Below, piece after piece: positions 17,301 through 24,363 of a stretch of DNA of 64,000 bases. The translations under genes were made by a program, and so were the position numbers. Under the pieces are notes generated by a model. That model saw only the letters and a list, made by a program, of their open reading frames with translations, was not told where the DNA came from and did no database searches. The stretch is taken from NCBI RefSeq assembly GCF_011769525.1, contig NZ_CP050440.1, positions 4,031,501 through 4,095,500 of the forward strand. The letters run 5' to 3'. The stretch's first letter is position 1. The number at the start of each line of letters is the position of its first letter. Source of the DNA: Tolypothrix sp. PCC 7910 (GTDB lineage Bacteria > Cyanobacteriota > Cyanobacteriia > Cyanobacteriales > Nostocaceae).

Positions 17301-17662
17301 TGAGGGATGACATCAAGAACTTGCCGAAACCAATCTTCAGCTTGCTGACCAATTTCCGTATATTTCTTGTTAGTCTTTGTATCATTATGGGCTAAGTTCA
17401 ATGTCGCCTTGGCAGTGCCATAGCTATTATGGCGATTAAGTAATGTTGTAACTGTGTCATTACTTTTGGCAGCATAATTATCAGCAGCGTCAAGTTCTAA
17501 ACTCCGGGCAAAGCGTTCCACTAGTTCAGAACGAGAAATGCCGCGTTTATGTGCCTCCTGCTGTAATAGTTGCCAAGCCGTCTTCGTTAACGATAGGTTA
17601 ACCGCCTGCTTCGCTTCTAATCCCCAACTTTGGATAAATTTACCCCTCTTATCACGCTTCAC
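14387..17662 (-). CDS. Hybrid histidine kinase with N-terminal RHH-like segment
   Basis: The 1091-aa sensor kinase opens with a ribbon-helix-helix-like segment, about residues 18-55 (AVNLSLTKTAWQLLQQEA, GISRSELVERFAR), typical of DNA-binding CopG/Arc proteins. A PAS domain follows (about 105-235, with PAC end GKITRWYGTSTDI), then a second PAS (about 245-375) and two GAF domains (about 385-545 and 555-710). HisKA has phospho-acceptor H738 in LSHELRTPL. HATPase has the N box, DTGRGI and GLGLGLAIV. The C-terminal receiver has D1024 in LLADIGMP. No transmembrane segment is seen, so it is probably cytoplasmic. The receiver being on the same chain suggests a phosphorelay. It is an isolated gene. 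The ligands of PAS and GAF cannot be inferred, since no bilin-binding Cys motif is evident. Confidence 0.92.
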   Translation of the reverse strand: MKRDKRGKFIQSWGLEAKQAVNLSLTKTAWQLLQQEAHKRGISRSELVERFARSLELDAADNYAAKSNDTVTTLLNRHNSYGTAKATLNLAHNDTKTNKKYTEIGQQAEDWFRQVLDVIPHIVWTCKPNGELEYFNQQALDTFGVNLQQLLAEGWHPLVHPEDLQQCIHSWMATVETGNDYQIECRLKIADGSYRWHLTRAIPNRDRTGKITRWYGTSTDINDCKQLEQIFQQQAQTQGNQRQWLEAVLNLLPIPLVFIDPDTTCFTFSNKAAKAMAGGEIASDCPSGVYDTDFYCTDATGKFIPAEQLPALRVTRGETIQGAELNWHTPTGVYPLLVHADTLPGMYDRPATCVMVFQDISDRKRIEQREKFLAQASQTFAAARLDLQTLLDTITQLIGNLTGDSCVLSLLSQDQHWLDTVSYYHVNPEVREFIGKLLAQRRSINDGMTGYVAQTGETIFLPVVSPEEIRKSIKREYLPYVERYGVYSLLMIPLKVQEQIIGTLSISRERAGDPYSKEDRRLFQDIADRAALAIANARLYQQVKQTANRNASLQLVTSALSESLTPTEVAEVIVEQSFAVLGAAAALVAVVCENGKELDIIHSIGFQLEVVQSWQRVAINVSSPLSDAVRTGKPIWEESIEQRVTRYPHLADIYANYDYAAWISLPLMLEGRAVGGITLGFQEFSTLNQDERAFILALSQQAAGAIARAQLYEAEKRARATAEAANRTKDEFLAILSHELRTPLSPILGWTRLLRSGNLNANKTAVALETIERNAKLQVQLIDDILDISRILQGKFSLNSDAIDLKVTISAAVETIHLAAAAKAISIQTDFAADFGQVLGDATRLQQVIWNLLSNAVKFTPTGGRVEIRLEKNGSQAQIQVIDTGRGINPEFLPYVFDYFRQADSSITRTFGGLGLGLAIVRQIVELHGGTVKAESPGLEQGATFTVNLPLLPTPTLKTAVEQSITDSLSLQGIQVLAVDDELDNLDLVNFILEEAGATVISVSSATEALQLLQQTQPDILLADIGMPKIDGYTLIREIREQGGKIPAIALTAYAGDMNKKQALQAGFQFYLSKPVDPDELIQAIAQIVQR

Positions 17663-17892
17663 AGAGGCACTACCCGTATACCTATATGGCTAAACTTATT
17701 AAATCACACAGCCTCATTTAAAAAATCTGACTGGCAGTTAGCTCATAATCTGTCGATTGGAAGATGACAATTAAAGAAGGGGGGTTTGTCATTTGTCATT
17801 TGTCATTTGTCATTTGGTAATTGGTAATGGGTAATTGGTAATTGGTAATTGGTAATTGGTAATAATCATTTCCCCTTGTCCCCTTGTCCCCC
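17663..17892. repeat. Promoter region plus STRR tract
   Basis: The kinase upstream region is followed at about 17780-17885 by GTCATTT copies and then GGTAATT copies. The repeats run up to the lipase stop codon. Confidence 0.7.
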
Positions 17893-18738
17893 TCATCCCT
17901 CCCCGTGCTGCTCTAGCCAATTTTGCAAATCAGCTACTACCTCTTTGTAATTGATGTCATTGTGTAGCTCATGATACGCCCCAGGATATACAATCCGCAG
18001 TTTATTTTTGCCAGGAACTAACTCGTAAAATCTCTCACCTCCTTCTGGTAAGGCTACTCTGTCGTCTGTACCGTGGAGAACGAGGAGCGGTAATTGCCAC
18101 TCGGAAGCATGAGTATAAATCCAATCTACGGTAGCTAAATACTCCGTAGCTAAACGCGCAGTTCCTAAAGTATGGCGTAGAGGATCTTGGGCGTAAGCAG
18201 CTAAAATCTTTTCATCACGGGAAGCTGAAGACAAATCAAGACCAGTGCTGAGGCTAAACTGCGGCCAGATGCGGGAGAGTAACTTACCTATAAGTAGACG
18301 GAATTTTGACACCCCTACTCCCAAAGCAGGTGCTAAAGCGATCGCACCTTTTAATGTTGATGCTTCATTGGCGTAGTGCAAAATATAGTCTAAGACAACG
18401 ACTGCGCCTAAACTTTGACCCATAATAAAAAGTGGGCATCCTGGCTGCTGAGTCTGAATTAACTTGATGAAAGCTCTCAAGTCTTCACGAAACTCAGCCC
18501 AACTATTAATATGGCCTCGCTGTCCTGGGGAACGTCCATTACCACGCATATCAAAAGCGTAGACAGCATATTGTTGAGGTATCAGTTGGTCAATAATATT
18601 TCCAAATCTGCTACTATGGGCTCCCAATCCATGCACAATTACCAAGATTCCCCGGAATTTACCTTCTGGAAACCAGCTTTGGTAATAGAGGTCAAGCTCC
18701 CCCAGACCTTTGAAAGTATCTTCTTTGTGGCAAACCAT
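17893..18738 (-). CDS. Alpha/beta hydrolase, monoacylglycerol-lipase-like
   Basis: This 281-aa serine hydrolase has the alpha/beta fold. The oxyanion region is VHGLGAHSSR, the nucleophile elbow is GQSLG with S109, the acid is in HGTDDRVAL and the final His is in GAYHELHND. The order and the FDMRGNGRSPGQRGH stretch are characteristic of lysophospholipase/monoacylglycerol lipase (Hydrolase_4) proteins, which release fatty acids from monoglycerides or lysolipids. It is soluble with no signal peptide. The start is ATG at 18738. It is divergently placed 199 bases from the acyltransferase gene, so the pair may relate to lipid remodelling, though that is positional inference. Confidence 0.88.
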   Translation of the reverse strand: MVCHKEDTFKGLGELDLYYQSWFPEGKFRGILVIVHGLGAHSSRFGNIIDQLIPQQYAVYAFDMRGNGRSPGQRGHINSWAEFREDLRAFIKLIQTQQPGCPLFIMGQSLGAVVVLDYILHYANEASTLKGAIALAPALGVGVSKFRLLIGKLLSRIWPQFSLSTGLDLSSASRDEKILAAYAQDPLRHTLGTARLATEYLATVDWIYTHASEWQLPLLVLHGTDDRVALPEGGERFYELVPGKNKLRIVYPGAYHELHNDINYKEVVADLQNWLEQHGEG

Positions 18739-18937
18739 TTAAATTTTAGATTTTAGATTATATAGCGTTTCACAGCACAGATTTATCTGCGTACATCTGT
18801 GTTCATCTTCTTCTATCGGCGGTTAATTTTTTATTAATATTTTTATAACCAGAGATTGGTTAATAATTACTCAACAAGAACTAAGATTTATTTACAAATT
18901 CAATGAGGCTATTATTAACAATAATTCTAGTAACCTT

Positions 18938-19921
18938 GTGACTCAAAACCACACAGAAGGGAAAAATTCTCAGATATTGACAAAAGACAAATTTGATTCC
19001 CCAAAAAATCAAACACAGTCACCCACCTTACCGACTGCGGAAAGCATTAACCGAGTACGAGAGGGTTTAGCTGCGGCTGTCGATCCTGCTGTGCGCCAGC
19101 AAATTGCAGAAACGCTGCAACAGTTAACAAAAATGTCTTCCCAGCAGCCAGAACCGCGAGTTAACGGTGGAGTGCGTCGTTTTGTGTTGCGATCGCTCAT
19201 TCATGCTTTTTTCCAAGTTCAGGTAGAATACTTAGAAAGATTTCCTCAACAACCAGCAATCTTAGCTGTTAATCATCTCCACCATATTGACCCCTTTCTT
19301 TTACTCAGCGAAATTCCTACCCAACCTTATTACTACATTTTGGGTGATGCTCGTACCCTTTATAACAAGTGGTGGAAACGCTTCATTTTAGGATTTGCTG
19401 GTGGTGTCATTCCTTTAGAAAGGATGTGGAAAGAAGAATTTGCAGTAATTGCAGAGGCGAAAGCTGGAAGAAAAGAACTATTGGAATTAGCGACAGCAAT
19501 TGAACATAATGTTCCTAAAGGCACAGATATTCAAACACTACGGCAAATTGATCGCATTGTACTCACAATTTTGGCTCGTGGTGATGGAATAGTTTTATTT
19601 CCTGAAGGAAGACTTGGAGAAAGTGAAGGGAATTTACACCTTCCTTTGAAGCGAGGGACTGTGATTTATGCCCTTAAATCTGGAGTGCCAATTGTACCAG
19701 TGGCGTTAATTGGTACCCATAATCTTTATTTAGGAAAAAAGTTAACTATTAGATTTGGTCAACCGTTACATTTTGCTCAAAATTCCACACCTAAGCGTCA
19801 GGAAGTTGAGCAAGTTGTTTTGAAATTGCAAAATGAAATGATAGCTCTTTTACCAACAGATTATCAAGAACCAACTGAGCCAAAGTTATTGTGTAATTTT
19901 CTCAATCACCTATTTTGGTGA
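18938..19921 (+). CDS. 1-acyl-glycerol-3-phosphate acyltransferase family protein
   Basis: This is a PlsC-type acyltransferase. The catalytic HX4D motif is NHLHHID with H113 and D118, and the phosphate-binding motif is FPEGRLGES. The family acylates lysophosphatidic acid at the membrane to make phosphatidic acid. The 327-aa protein carries an unusual N-terminal stretch of about 75 polar, Gln-rich residues before the catalytic domain (SINRVREGLAAAVDP and on). The start is GTG at 18938, chosen because no in-frame ATG precedes the conserved domain. It is divergent from the lipase. A hairpin just after its stop separates it from the convergent small gene. Confidence 0.87.
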   Translation: MTQNHTEGKNSQILTKDKFDSPKNQTQSPTLPTAESINRVREGLAAAVDPAVRQQIAETLQQLTKMSSQQPEPRVNGGVRRFVLRSLIHAFFQVQVEYLERFPQQPAILAVNHLHHIDPFLLLSEIPTQPYYYILGDARTLYNKWWKRFILGFAGGVIPLERMWKEEFAVIAEAKAGRKELLELATAIEHNVPKGTDIQTLRQIDRIVLTILARGDGIVLFPEGRLGESEGNLHLPLKRGTVIYALKSGVPIVPVALIGTHNLYLGKKLTIRFGQPLHFAQNSTPKRQEVEQVVLKLQNEMIALLPTDYQEPTEPKLLCNFLNHLFW

Positions 19922-19967
19922 AAACTTATTGAATTGAGTAATGCAGTTAAAGGCTTGAGAAAGTTGC

Positions 19968-20003
19968 ATTACACTGGCGCTGACACAACGCCAGTTGTGT
20001 AAT
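19968..20003. terminator. Hairpin between convergent genes
   Basis: ATTACAC plus TGGCG pairs with CGCCA plus GTGTAAT, giving 12 paired bases with a 3-base bulge and an 8-base loop. Its position between the acyltransferase stop and the end of an opposite-strand frame fits a bidirectional terminator, but no long U run follows. Confidence 0.5.
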
Positions 20004-20011
20004 TACTATAT

Positions 20012-20248
20012 TTATTTTTCTAAAAAGTTTGTCACTTTGAAATTTGATGTACCCTCCCAACAGTGATTTAAACAGGCATTTACTCTAGCATTTGGTGTAT
20101 CGGCTGATTCACTAGAGGCATTAAATTGTACTGCGGTCACAATATATTCAAAAATAATTACACACTGTTTAGTAGGTGACATTCTCTCAACCACAATAGT
20201 TTCACCAATCTTGGGGATTTGTGGTAAATCCACAACAAACGTTTCCAT
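20012..20248 (-). CDS. Possible small hypothetical protein
   Basis: I do not recognise this 78-aa frame. From the ATG at 20248 it begins METFVVDLPQIPKIGETI and looks like a soluble mixed alpha/beta fragment with three cysteines. The open frame continues upstream to 20419, where it would add a Leu/Tyr-rich hydrophobic segment that could be a membrane helix, or simply AT-rich noise. No Shine-Dalgarno site is clear. The plausible protein composition and the hairpin just beyond its stop are the only supports. Confidence 0.35.
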   Translation of the reverse strand: METFVVDLPQIPKIGETIVVERMSPTKQCVIIFEYIVTAVQFNASSESADTPNARVNACLNHCWEGTSNFKVTNFLEK

Positions 20249-20419
20249 TTTTGGTTTGTCTAGTGGATTTTTGAAACTAAAGTACTTACAGTAAACAAGA
20301 ACTTTCACAAATAGACCCACCAATACTAAATAGAAAGCTAAACAATCAGAATATAAACAATGAATACTGCTAAGTATCCTCATACGGTAAAGAGGATATA
20401 AATATATCATCAAAAGCAT

Positions 20420-20703
20420 TCAAAAGAAACCGGAAAAAGGAAATTTTATAATTAAATATTCAAATAATGTTTGCGACACATCAATATATTCTAGAGGGCA
20501 TGGCAATGCCCCTACAATCTGCCGCATTCTTTTTTAAATTTGGTATTCGGTAATAGCTATTAAAAAAAGATTGAATAATTTTCCTGCGGTGTAGCTGTAG
20601 AGGGTATCTCTTACTCCACGAGAGTTATATGATTAATTTTCTTGCTTCCTGTCCGTGCAATTTGCTATTGCGATCGCACTTTTGTAATGTCTGCCATTAC
20701 GCC
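20420..20703. repeat. Gap with ~100-bp repeat, copy C
   Basis: 20461-20546 is a copy of the interspersed repeat (AATAATGTTTGCGACACATC ... GGGCATGGCAATGCCCCT ... TTGGTAT) with its hairpin core intact but shortened. The rest is AT-rich and shows no gene. Confidence 0.65.
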
Positions 20704-20778
20704 TGGGATAAAACGTAGGGTGGGCAGTGTTAGATAATCATCAATGCCCACCCTACATCAATTGTGTTTGTTATCCCA
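20704..20778. repeat. Nested palindrome downstream of argD
   Basis: Outer arms TGGGATAA/TTATCCCA enclose perfect inner 12-bp arms GTAGGGTGGGCA/TGCCCACCCTAC. The element ends four bases before the argD stop. It could act as the argD transcript end, though it has the look of a dispersed palindromic repeat. Confidence 0.6.
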
Positions 20779-20782
20779 TTAC

Positions 20783-22066
20783 CTACGCGTTGATAGTCGC
20801 CAGGGCTTTCTCAACAGCTTGTAAGGCTATGTTGACTTCTGCCTCTGTAACAATCAATGGTGGTACAAAGCGGACGACTTTTGGCCCGGCTGGTACTAGC
20901 AATACGCCTTCTGCGATCGCAACTTTCACAATATCGGCTGCGGTTAGCGGCATATCTGCTTGCAATTCGAGTCCGTTGATTAAACCCCAGCCACGAACGT
21001 CCGCAATTTGATTGGGATATTTGGCTGCGATCGCTTTTAAGCCATTTCGCAGCTGTTCGCCTCTGTCTTGTACGTTCTGCAAAATATTTTCTTGTTCGAT
21101 AGTTTGACAGACAGTTAGCGCCACGCCACAAGCAAAAGGATTACCACCAAAGGTGCTGGCGTGTTCCCCTGGTTGAAAAACATCGCAGAATTTTTTACTC
21201 ATCATTGCGCCGATGGGGATACCGCCACCCAGTCCTTTTGCACTGGTGAAAATATCCGGTTCCACGCCGAGATGTTCATAACCCCATAACTTACCACTGC
21301 GTCCCATTCCCACTTGCACTTCATCGAAAATCAATAAAATGCCAGTTTCATCACAAATCTGCCGTAGCTTTTTAAAGTAAGCCACATCCCCAGGACGAAC
21401 ACCTCCTTCACCTTGCAACGGTTCTAAAAGAATCGCCGCTACACGGTAATCACCTTCATCAAGTTCACTAATCGCCGTCTCTACAGCGGCAATATCGTTG
21501 TATGGCACATAGTGGAAACCAGGAACCAAGGGATCAAAGTATTTTTGATACTTGGGTTGTCCTGTAGCGGTAATTGTCGCTAAAGTCCGCCCGTGGAAAC
21601 TAGCATTAGCAGTTAAAATGATTGGTCTTTCAATTTCTAATACAGTATGAGCGTATTTTCGTGCTAATTTAATTGCTGCTTCGTTAGCTTCCGCACCCGA
21701 GTTACAGAAAAATACGCGATCGGCACAGGAATGTTCAATAATCCATTTTGCCAATTCACCTTGTTCGGGAATGTAATACAAATTAGAAACGTGATGCAGC
21801 TTTTGAATTTGCCGTGTTACCGCTGCTACCATTGCTGGATGAGCGTGTCCCAATGTACAAGTAGCAATTCCAGCCACAAAGTCCAAATATTCTCGTCCTT
21901 GGGTATCCCACACCTTACATCCTGCACCCCGTTCTAGGGCTAGAGGAAATCGTCCATAGGTGGACATGACTGCTTCATCAAAGCTGTTGGGGTCAAAGGG
22001 ACTAGATGGTAAAGTATCTGACTGTGGGGGGATGGTGGCTGTGTCAACCAGACTGTTTATGCTCAC
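20783..22066 (-). CDS. argD: Acetylornithine aminotransferase
   Basis: This class III PLP-dependent transaminase converts N-acetylglutamate semialdehyde to acetylornithine in arginine synthesis, and may also serve succinyl-DAP in other bacteria. Signatures are CNSGAEANEAAIKLAR near residue 120, FDEVQVGMGR (the Asp that contacts the PLP ring nitrogen), the Schiff-base lysine in TSAKGLGGG, and HASTFGGNPFAC. It is 427 aa, with about 25 Ser/Pro/Asp-rich residues ahead of the family core (EAVMSTYGRFPLAL). That extension is common in cyanobacterial proteins. The start is ATG at 22066 with GGAGCGGT upstream on the coding strand. It is a single gene, divergent from the K+ channel. Confidence 0.95.
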   Translation of the reverse strand: MSINSLVDTATIPPQSDTLPSSPFDPNSFDEAVMSTYGRFPLALERGAGCKVWDTQGREYLDFVAGIATCTLGHAHPAMVAAVTRQIQKLHHVSNLYYIPEQGELAKWIIEHSCADRVFFCNSGAEANEAAIKLARKYAHTVLEIERPIILTANASFHGRTLATITATGQPKYQKYFDPLVPGFHYVPYNDIAAVETAISELDEGDYRVAAILLEPLQGEGGVRPGDVAYFKKLRQICDETGILLIFDEVQVGMGRSGKLWGYEHLGVEPDIFTSAKGLGGGIPIGAMMSKKFCDVFQPGEHASTFGGNPFACGVALTVCQTIEQENILQNVQDRGEQLRNGLKAIAAKYPNQIADVRGWGLINGLELQADMPLTAADIVKVAIAEGVLLVPAGPKVVRFVPPLIVTEAEVNIALQAVEKALATINA

Positions 22067-22154
22067 TACCGCTCCTTCTGAAAATCTGTGATCGTAATCG
22101 TATAGTTACTAGTGTCCTAGAAAGCCTCAAAAATATCGACTATTTTCTCTGTAT

Positions 22155-22312
22155 TTGTCTTTTGGTGTTTGGTGTTTGGTAATGGGTAATTGGTAATTGG
22201 TGTTTGGTAATTGGTGTTTGGTGTTTGTCATTAATTATTTCTCCCCCTGCTCCCTGCCCCCTGCCCCGTTGCTTTTCCCAGTCCCCAATCCCCAATCCCT
22301 TATTCCCTAACC
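22155..22312. repeat. STRR heptamer tract
   Basis: GGTGTTT/GGTAATT units are followed by CCCTGCC and CCCCAAT units in the divergent gap between argD and the K+ channel. Promoters of both genes must lie around or within it. Confidence 0.85.
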
Positions 22313-22329
22313 ATTGAGGTAAAACAATT

Positions 22330-23394
22330 GTGTACTCAAGGCCTGAGCAAAAATATCAACGTATCCAAAAGGAGTTGATGGCAGGAGCGATCGCTCTTGG
22401 TTGTGTTTTCATAATTGGGACTTTGTGGTACAGCCTGGTAGAGGGGTGGTCATGGGAAGATGCTGCTTATATGACCGTAATTACGCTGGCAACTGTGGGA
22501 TATGGCGAAACACACCCTTTAGGCAGTCGCGGAAGATTATTTACTATCGCCTTAATTTTGATGGGTGTAATCAATATCGGTTACATTGTCAATAGATTTA
22601 CAGAAGCCGTAATTCAGGGCTACTTTCAAGAAGGAATTCGACTACGGCAACAGAGGCGGTTAATGGAATCGTTATCAGGACATTACATTATTTGTGGATT
22701 TAGTCGGACAGGTCGCCAAATCGCCAAAGAATTTCGGGCTGAAGGTGTAACTTTTGTTGTTATTGATTCTGAACTGGAATCTGTGCAAAGGGCGCAAACG
22801 GAAGGTTATGTAGTATACCAAGGAGATGCAACACTAGATGACTCGCTCTTGAAGGTAGGCATAGAAAGAGCGATTTGTATTGTTGCGGCATTACCTTCAG
22901 ACGCAGAAAATTTATATACAGTATTATCAGCGAAAACCCTGAACCCAGCAATTCGGGCGATCGCAAGAGCAAGTACAGAAGAAGCTTTGCAGAAGTTACA
23001 ACGCGCTGGTGCAGATGCGGTGATTTCTCCCTATATCACTGGCGGTAAGAGAATGGCCGCAGCCGCCCTCCGACCCCAGATTTTAGATTTTGTGGATGGT
23101 ATTCTCACTGGTACAGACCGCCAGCTTTACATGGAAGAATTTTTGCTTGACCCAGCTTTTTGCCCTTTTGTCGGACAAAGCCTGCAAAAAGCAAAACTGC
23201 GATCGCAAACTGGGGCGTTAGTTCTCGCTATTCGCCGCCTTGATGGTAACTTAATTGGTGGCCCTACAGGTGACACTGTTTTAATGCCTGGAGATACCTT
23301 GATCTGTATGGGTACAGCAGAACAATTGCAAAGTCTTAACCAAATTCTCGGGCCCATTGTTTCTAAAAAACTGCGTAAGCCAAAAAATAGTTAA
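22330..23394 (+). CDS. Two-TM potassium channel with RCK (TrkA) domain
   Basis: The 354-aa membrane protein has one hydrophobic helix (about residues 17-36), a pore loop with selectivity filter TVGYGE (55-60) and a second helix (about 72-92). A cytoplasmic RCK module follows with Rossmann motif IICGFSRTGRQIA. It ends in a TrkA-C-like domain, about 270-345. This is the layout of MthK/KcsA-type channels gated by ligands such as Ca2+, nucleotides or cyclic dinucleotides. The start is GTG at 22330 with GAGGT about 12 bases upstream. It is divergent from argD. The physiological gate cannot be seen from the sequence. Confidence 0.92.
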   Translation: MYSRPEQKYQRIQKELMAGAIALGCVFIIGTLWYSLVEGWSWEDAAYMTVITLATVGYGETHPLGSRGRLFTIALILMGVINIGYIVNRFTEAVIQGYFQEGIRLRQQRRLMESLSGHYIICGFSRTGRQIAKEFRAEGVTFVVIDSELESVQRAQTEGYVVYQGDATLDDSLLKVGIERAICIVAALPSDAENLYTVLSAKTLNPAIRAIARASTEEALQKLQRAGADAVISPYITGGKRMAAAALRPQILDFVDGILTGTDRQLYMEEFLLDPAFCPFVGQSLQKAKLRSQTGALVLAIRRLDGNLIGGPTGDTVLMPGDTLICMGTAEQLQSLNQILGPIVSKKLRKPKNS

Positions 23395-23395
23395 T

Positions 23396-23560
23396 TGGTG
23401 TTTGTCATTTGTCATTTGTCATTTGTCATTTGTCATTTGTCATTTGTCATTTGTCATTTGTCATTTGTCATTTGTCATTTGTCATTTGTCATTTGTCATT
23501 GGGTAATTGGTAATTGGTAATTGGTAATTGGTAATTGGTATTTCCCCTTGTCTCCTTGTC
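23396..23560. repeat. Long GTCATTT heptamer array plus GGTAATT tract
   Basis: From 23404 to 23500 the unit GTCATTT is repeated about 13.9 times without a mismatch, then GGTAATT copies follow. It is the longest perfect STRR array in the window. Confidence 0.92.
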
Positions 23561-23602
23561 GCCCTTATCTCTCTCTTCTCTCTTGCCCAATAGTCATAAA
23601 AA

Positions 23603-23625
23603 AACCTCGGTTATTAACCGAGGTT
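23603..23625 (-). terminator. Intrinsic terminator reading leftward
   Basis: A 10-bp perfect stem, AACCTCGGTT/AACCGAGGTT with loop ATT, is preceded on the plus strand by eight A residues. On the minus strand the stem is therefore followed by a U run. This is terminator geometry for a leftward transcript, yet no leftward gene is visible to its right. Confidence 0.65.
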
Positions 23626-24363
23626 GTAGGATAAGTCAAAATGACGATTAGATACAGCGATTGAAAAGGAAAACTTTTAGCTAAAAATTAAAGCAAGCAA
23701 AACTATAGATGTTACAAATCAATTTGAAACTGCAACTTTAAAAGTATTGTGGCATTGCCGTTATATTTGCTGTGTTTGCTTTGCTGTTTTAACTTATGTA
23801 ACTTAATTTAACAGTAATGTTACAAATAGTCAACAAAGATTGACAAAAAATTTTGATAAGCGATCGCCAATGCTCTAGCGCAGGGAACCCACCTAAAGCA
23901 CTGGCTGACGTAGTGTTTACTCAAAAACAGTAGCAAGCCTTACCGGATGGGCACTGCTAGATTTTTAGTTCCAAAGCCAAGGATCACTCACGCCCACCCT
24001 CAGCTTGATTGAGAAACACAACTATGAACTCATAAATCGATTAAACCAGTGGAATCCTATTTATTGGCTTTTTAAGGCTATAGAAAGATCATTTATTCCT
24101 TTAGGAATATGTCTAAAGAAATAGGCAATCAAACTAATGATAGATATACCGTAAAAAATCTTCTTTTAGCAGCTACCTTAAGGATTATGAAAAAGTTATG
24201 ATTGGCTAATTGGTGTTCCAGGAAGTGTTGGCAGTAGCCTTATTTCATGGGTTTAAGCATAGGGTTAAGTTTTCCCAAAGCAAAGAACGCCAATGATGAA
24301 CTTAACACTAGCCCCGACAAAAAACGGGGGTTCAAAATATATAAATTACTCAAGGATAAGGCT
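23626..24363. other. Long gene-free leader before the giant kinase
   Basis: No convincing frame is present. About 23860-24020 is richer in G+C than its surroundings and contains small inverted pairs, such as AAGCACT/AGTGTTT around 23896-23919. With the leftward terminator beside it, this region could encode a minus-strand small RNA; I could not match it to 6S, SRP, tmRNA, RNase P or a riboswitch I know. The frame of the kinase is open back to an ATG at 24247. Confidence 0.4.

Noticed and set aside
20249-20419. Upstream extension of the 78-aa frame with a membrane-like segment
   Set aside because: It is AT-rich with Leu/Tyr/Ile runs that could be chance, and the downstream ATG gives a more protein-like product. 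Left uncertain.
22067-22120. NtcA site (GTAN8TAC) upstream of argD
   Set aside because: GTAATCGTATAGTTAC has the wrong spacing (10 bases between the half-sites).
23404-23500. Possible CRISPR or centromere-like repeat
   Set aside because: It is a pure heptamer tract like other STRRs, without spacers or partition genes nearby.
23860-24020. 6S RNA, SRP RNA, tmRNA, RNase P RNA or a known riboswitch
   Set aside because: I looked for their hallmark cores on both strands and found none. It is kept only as an unexplained island.
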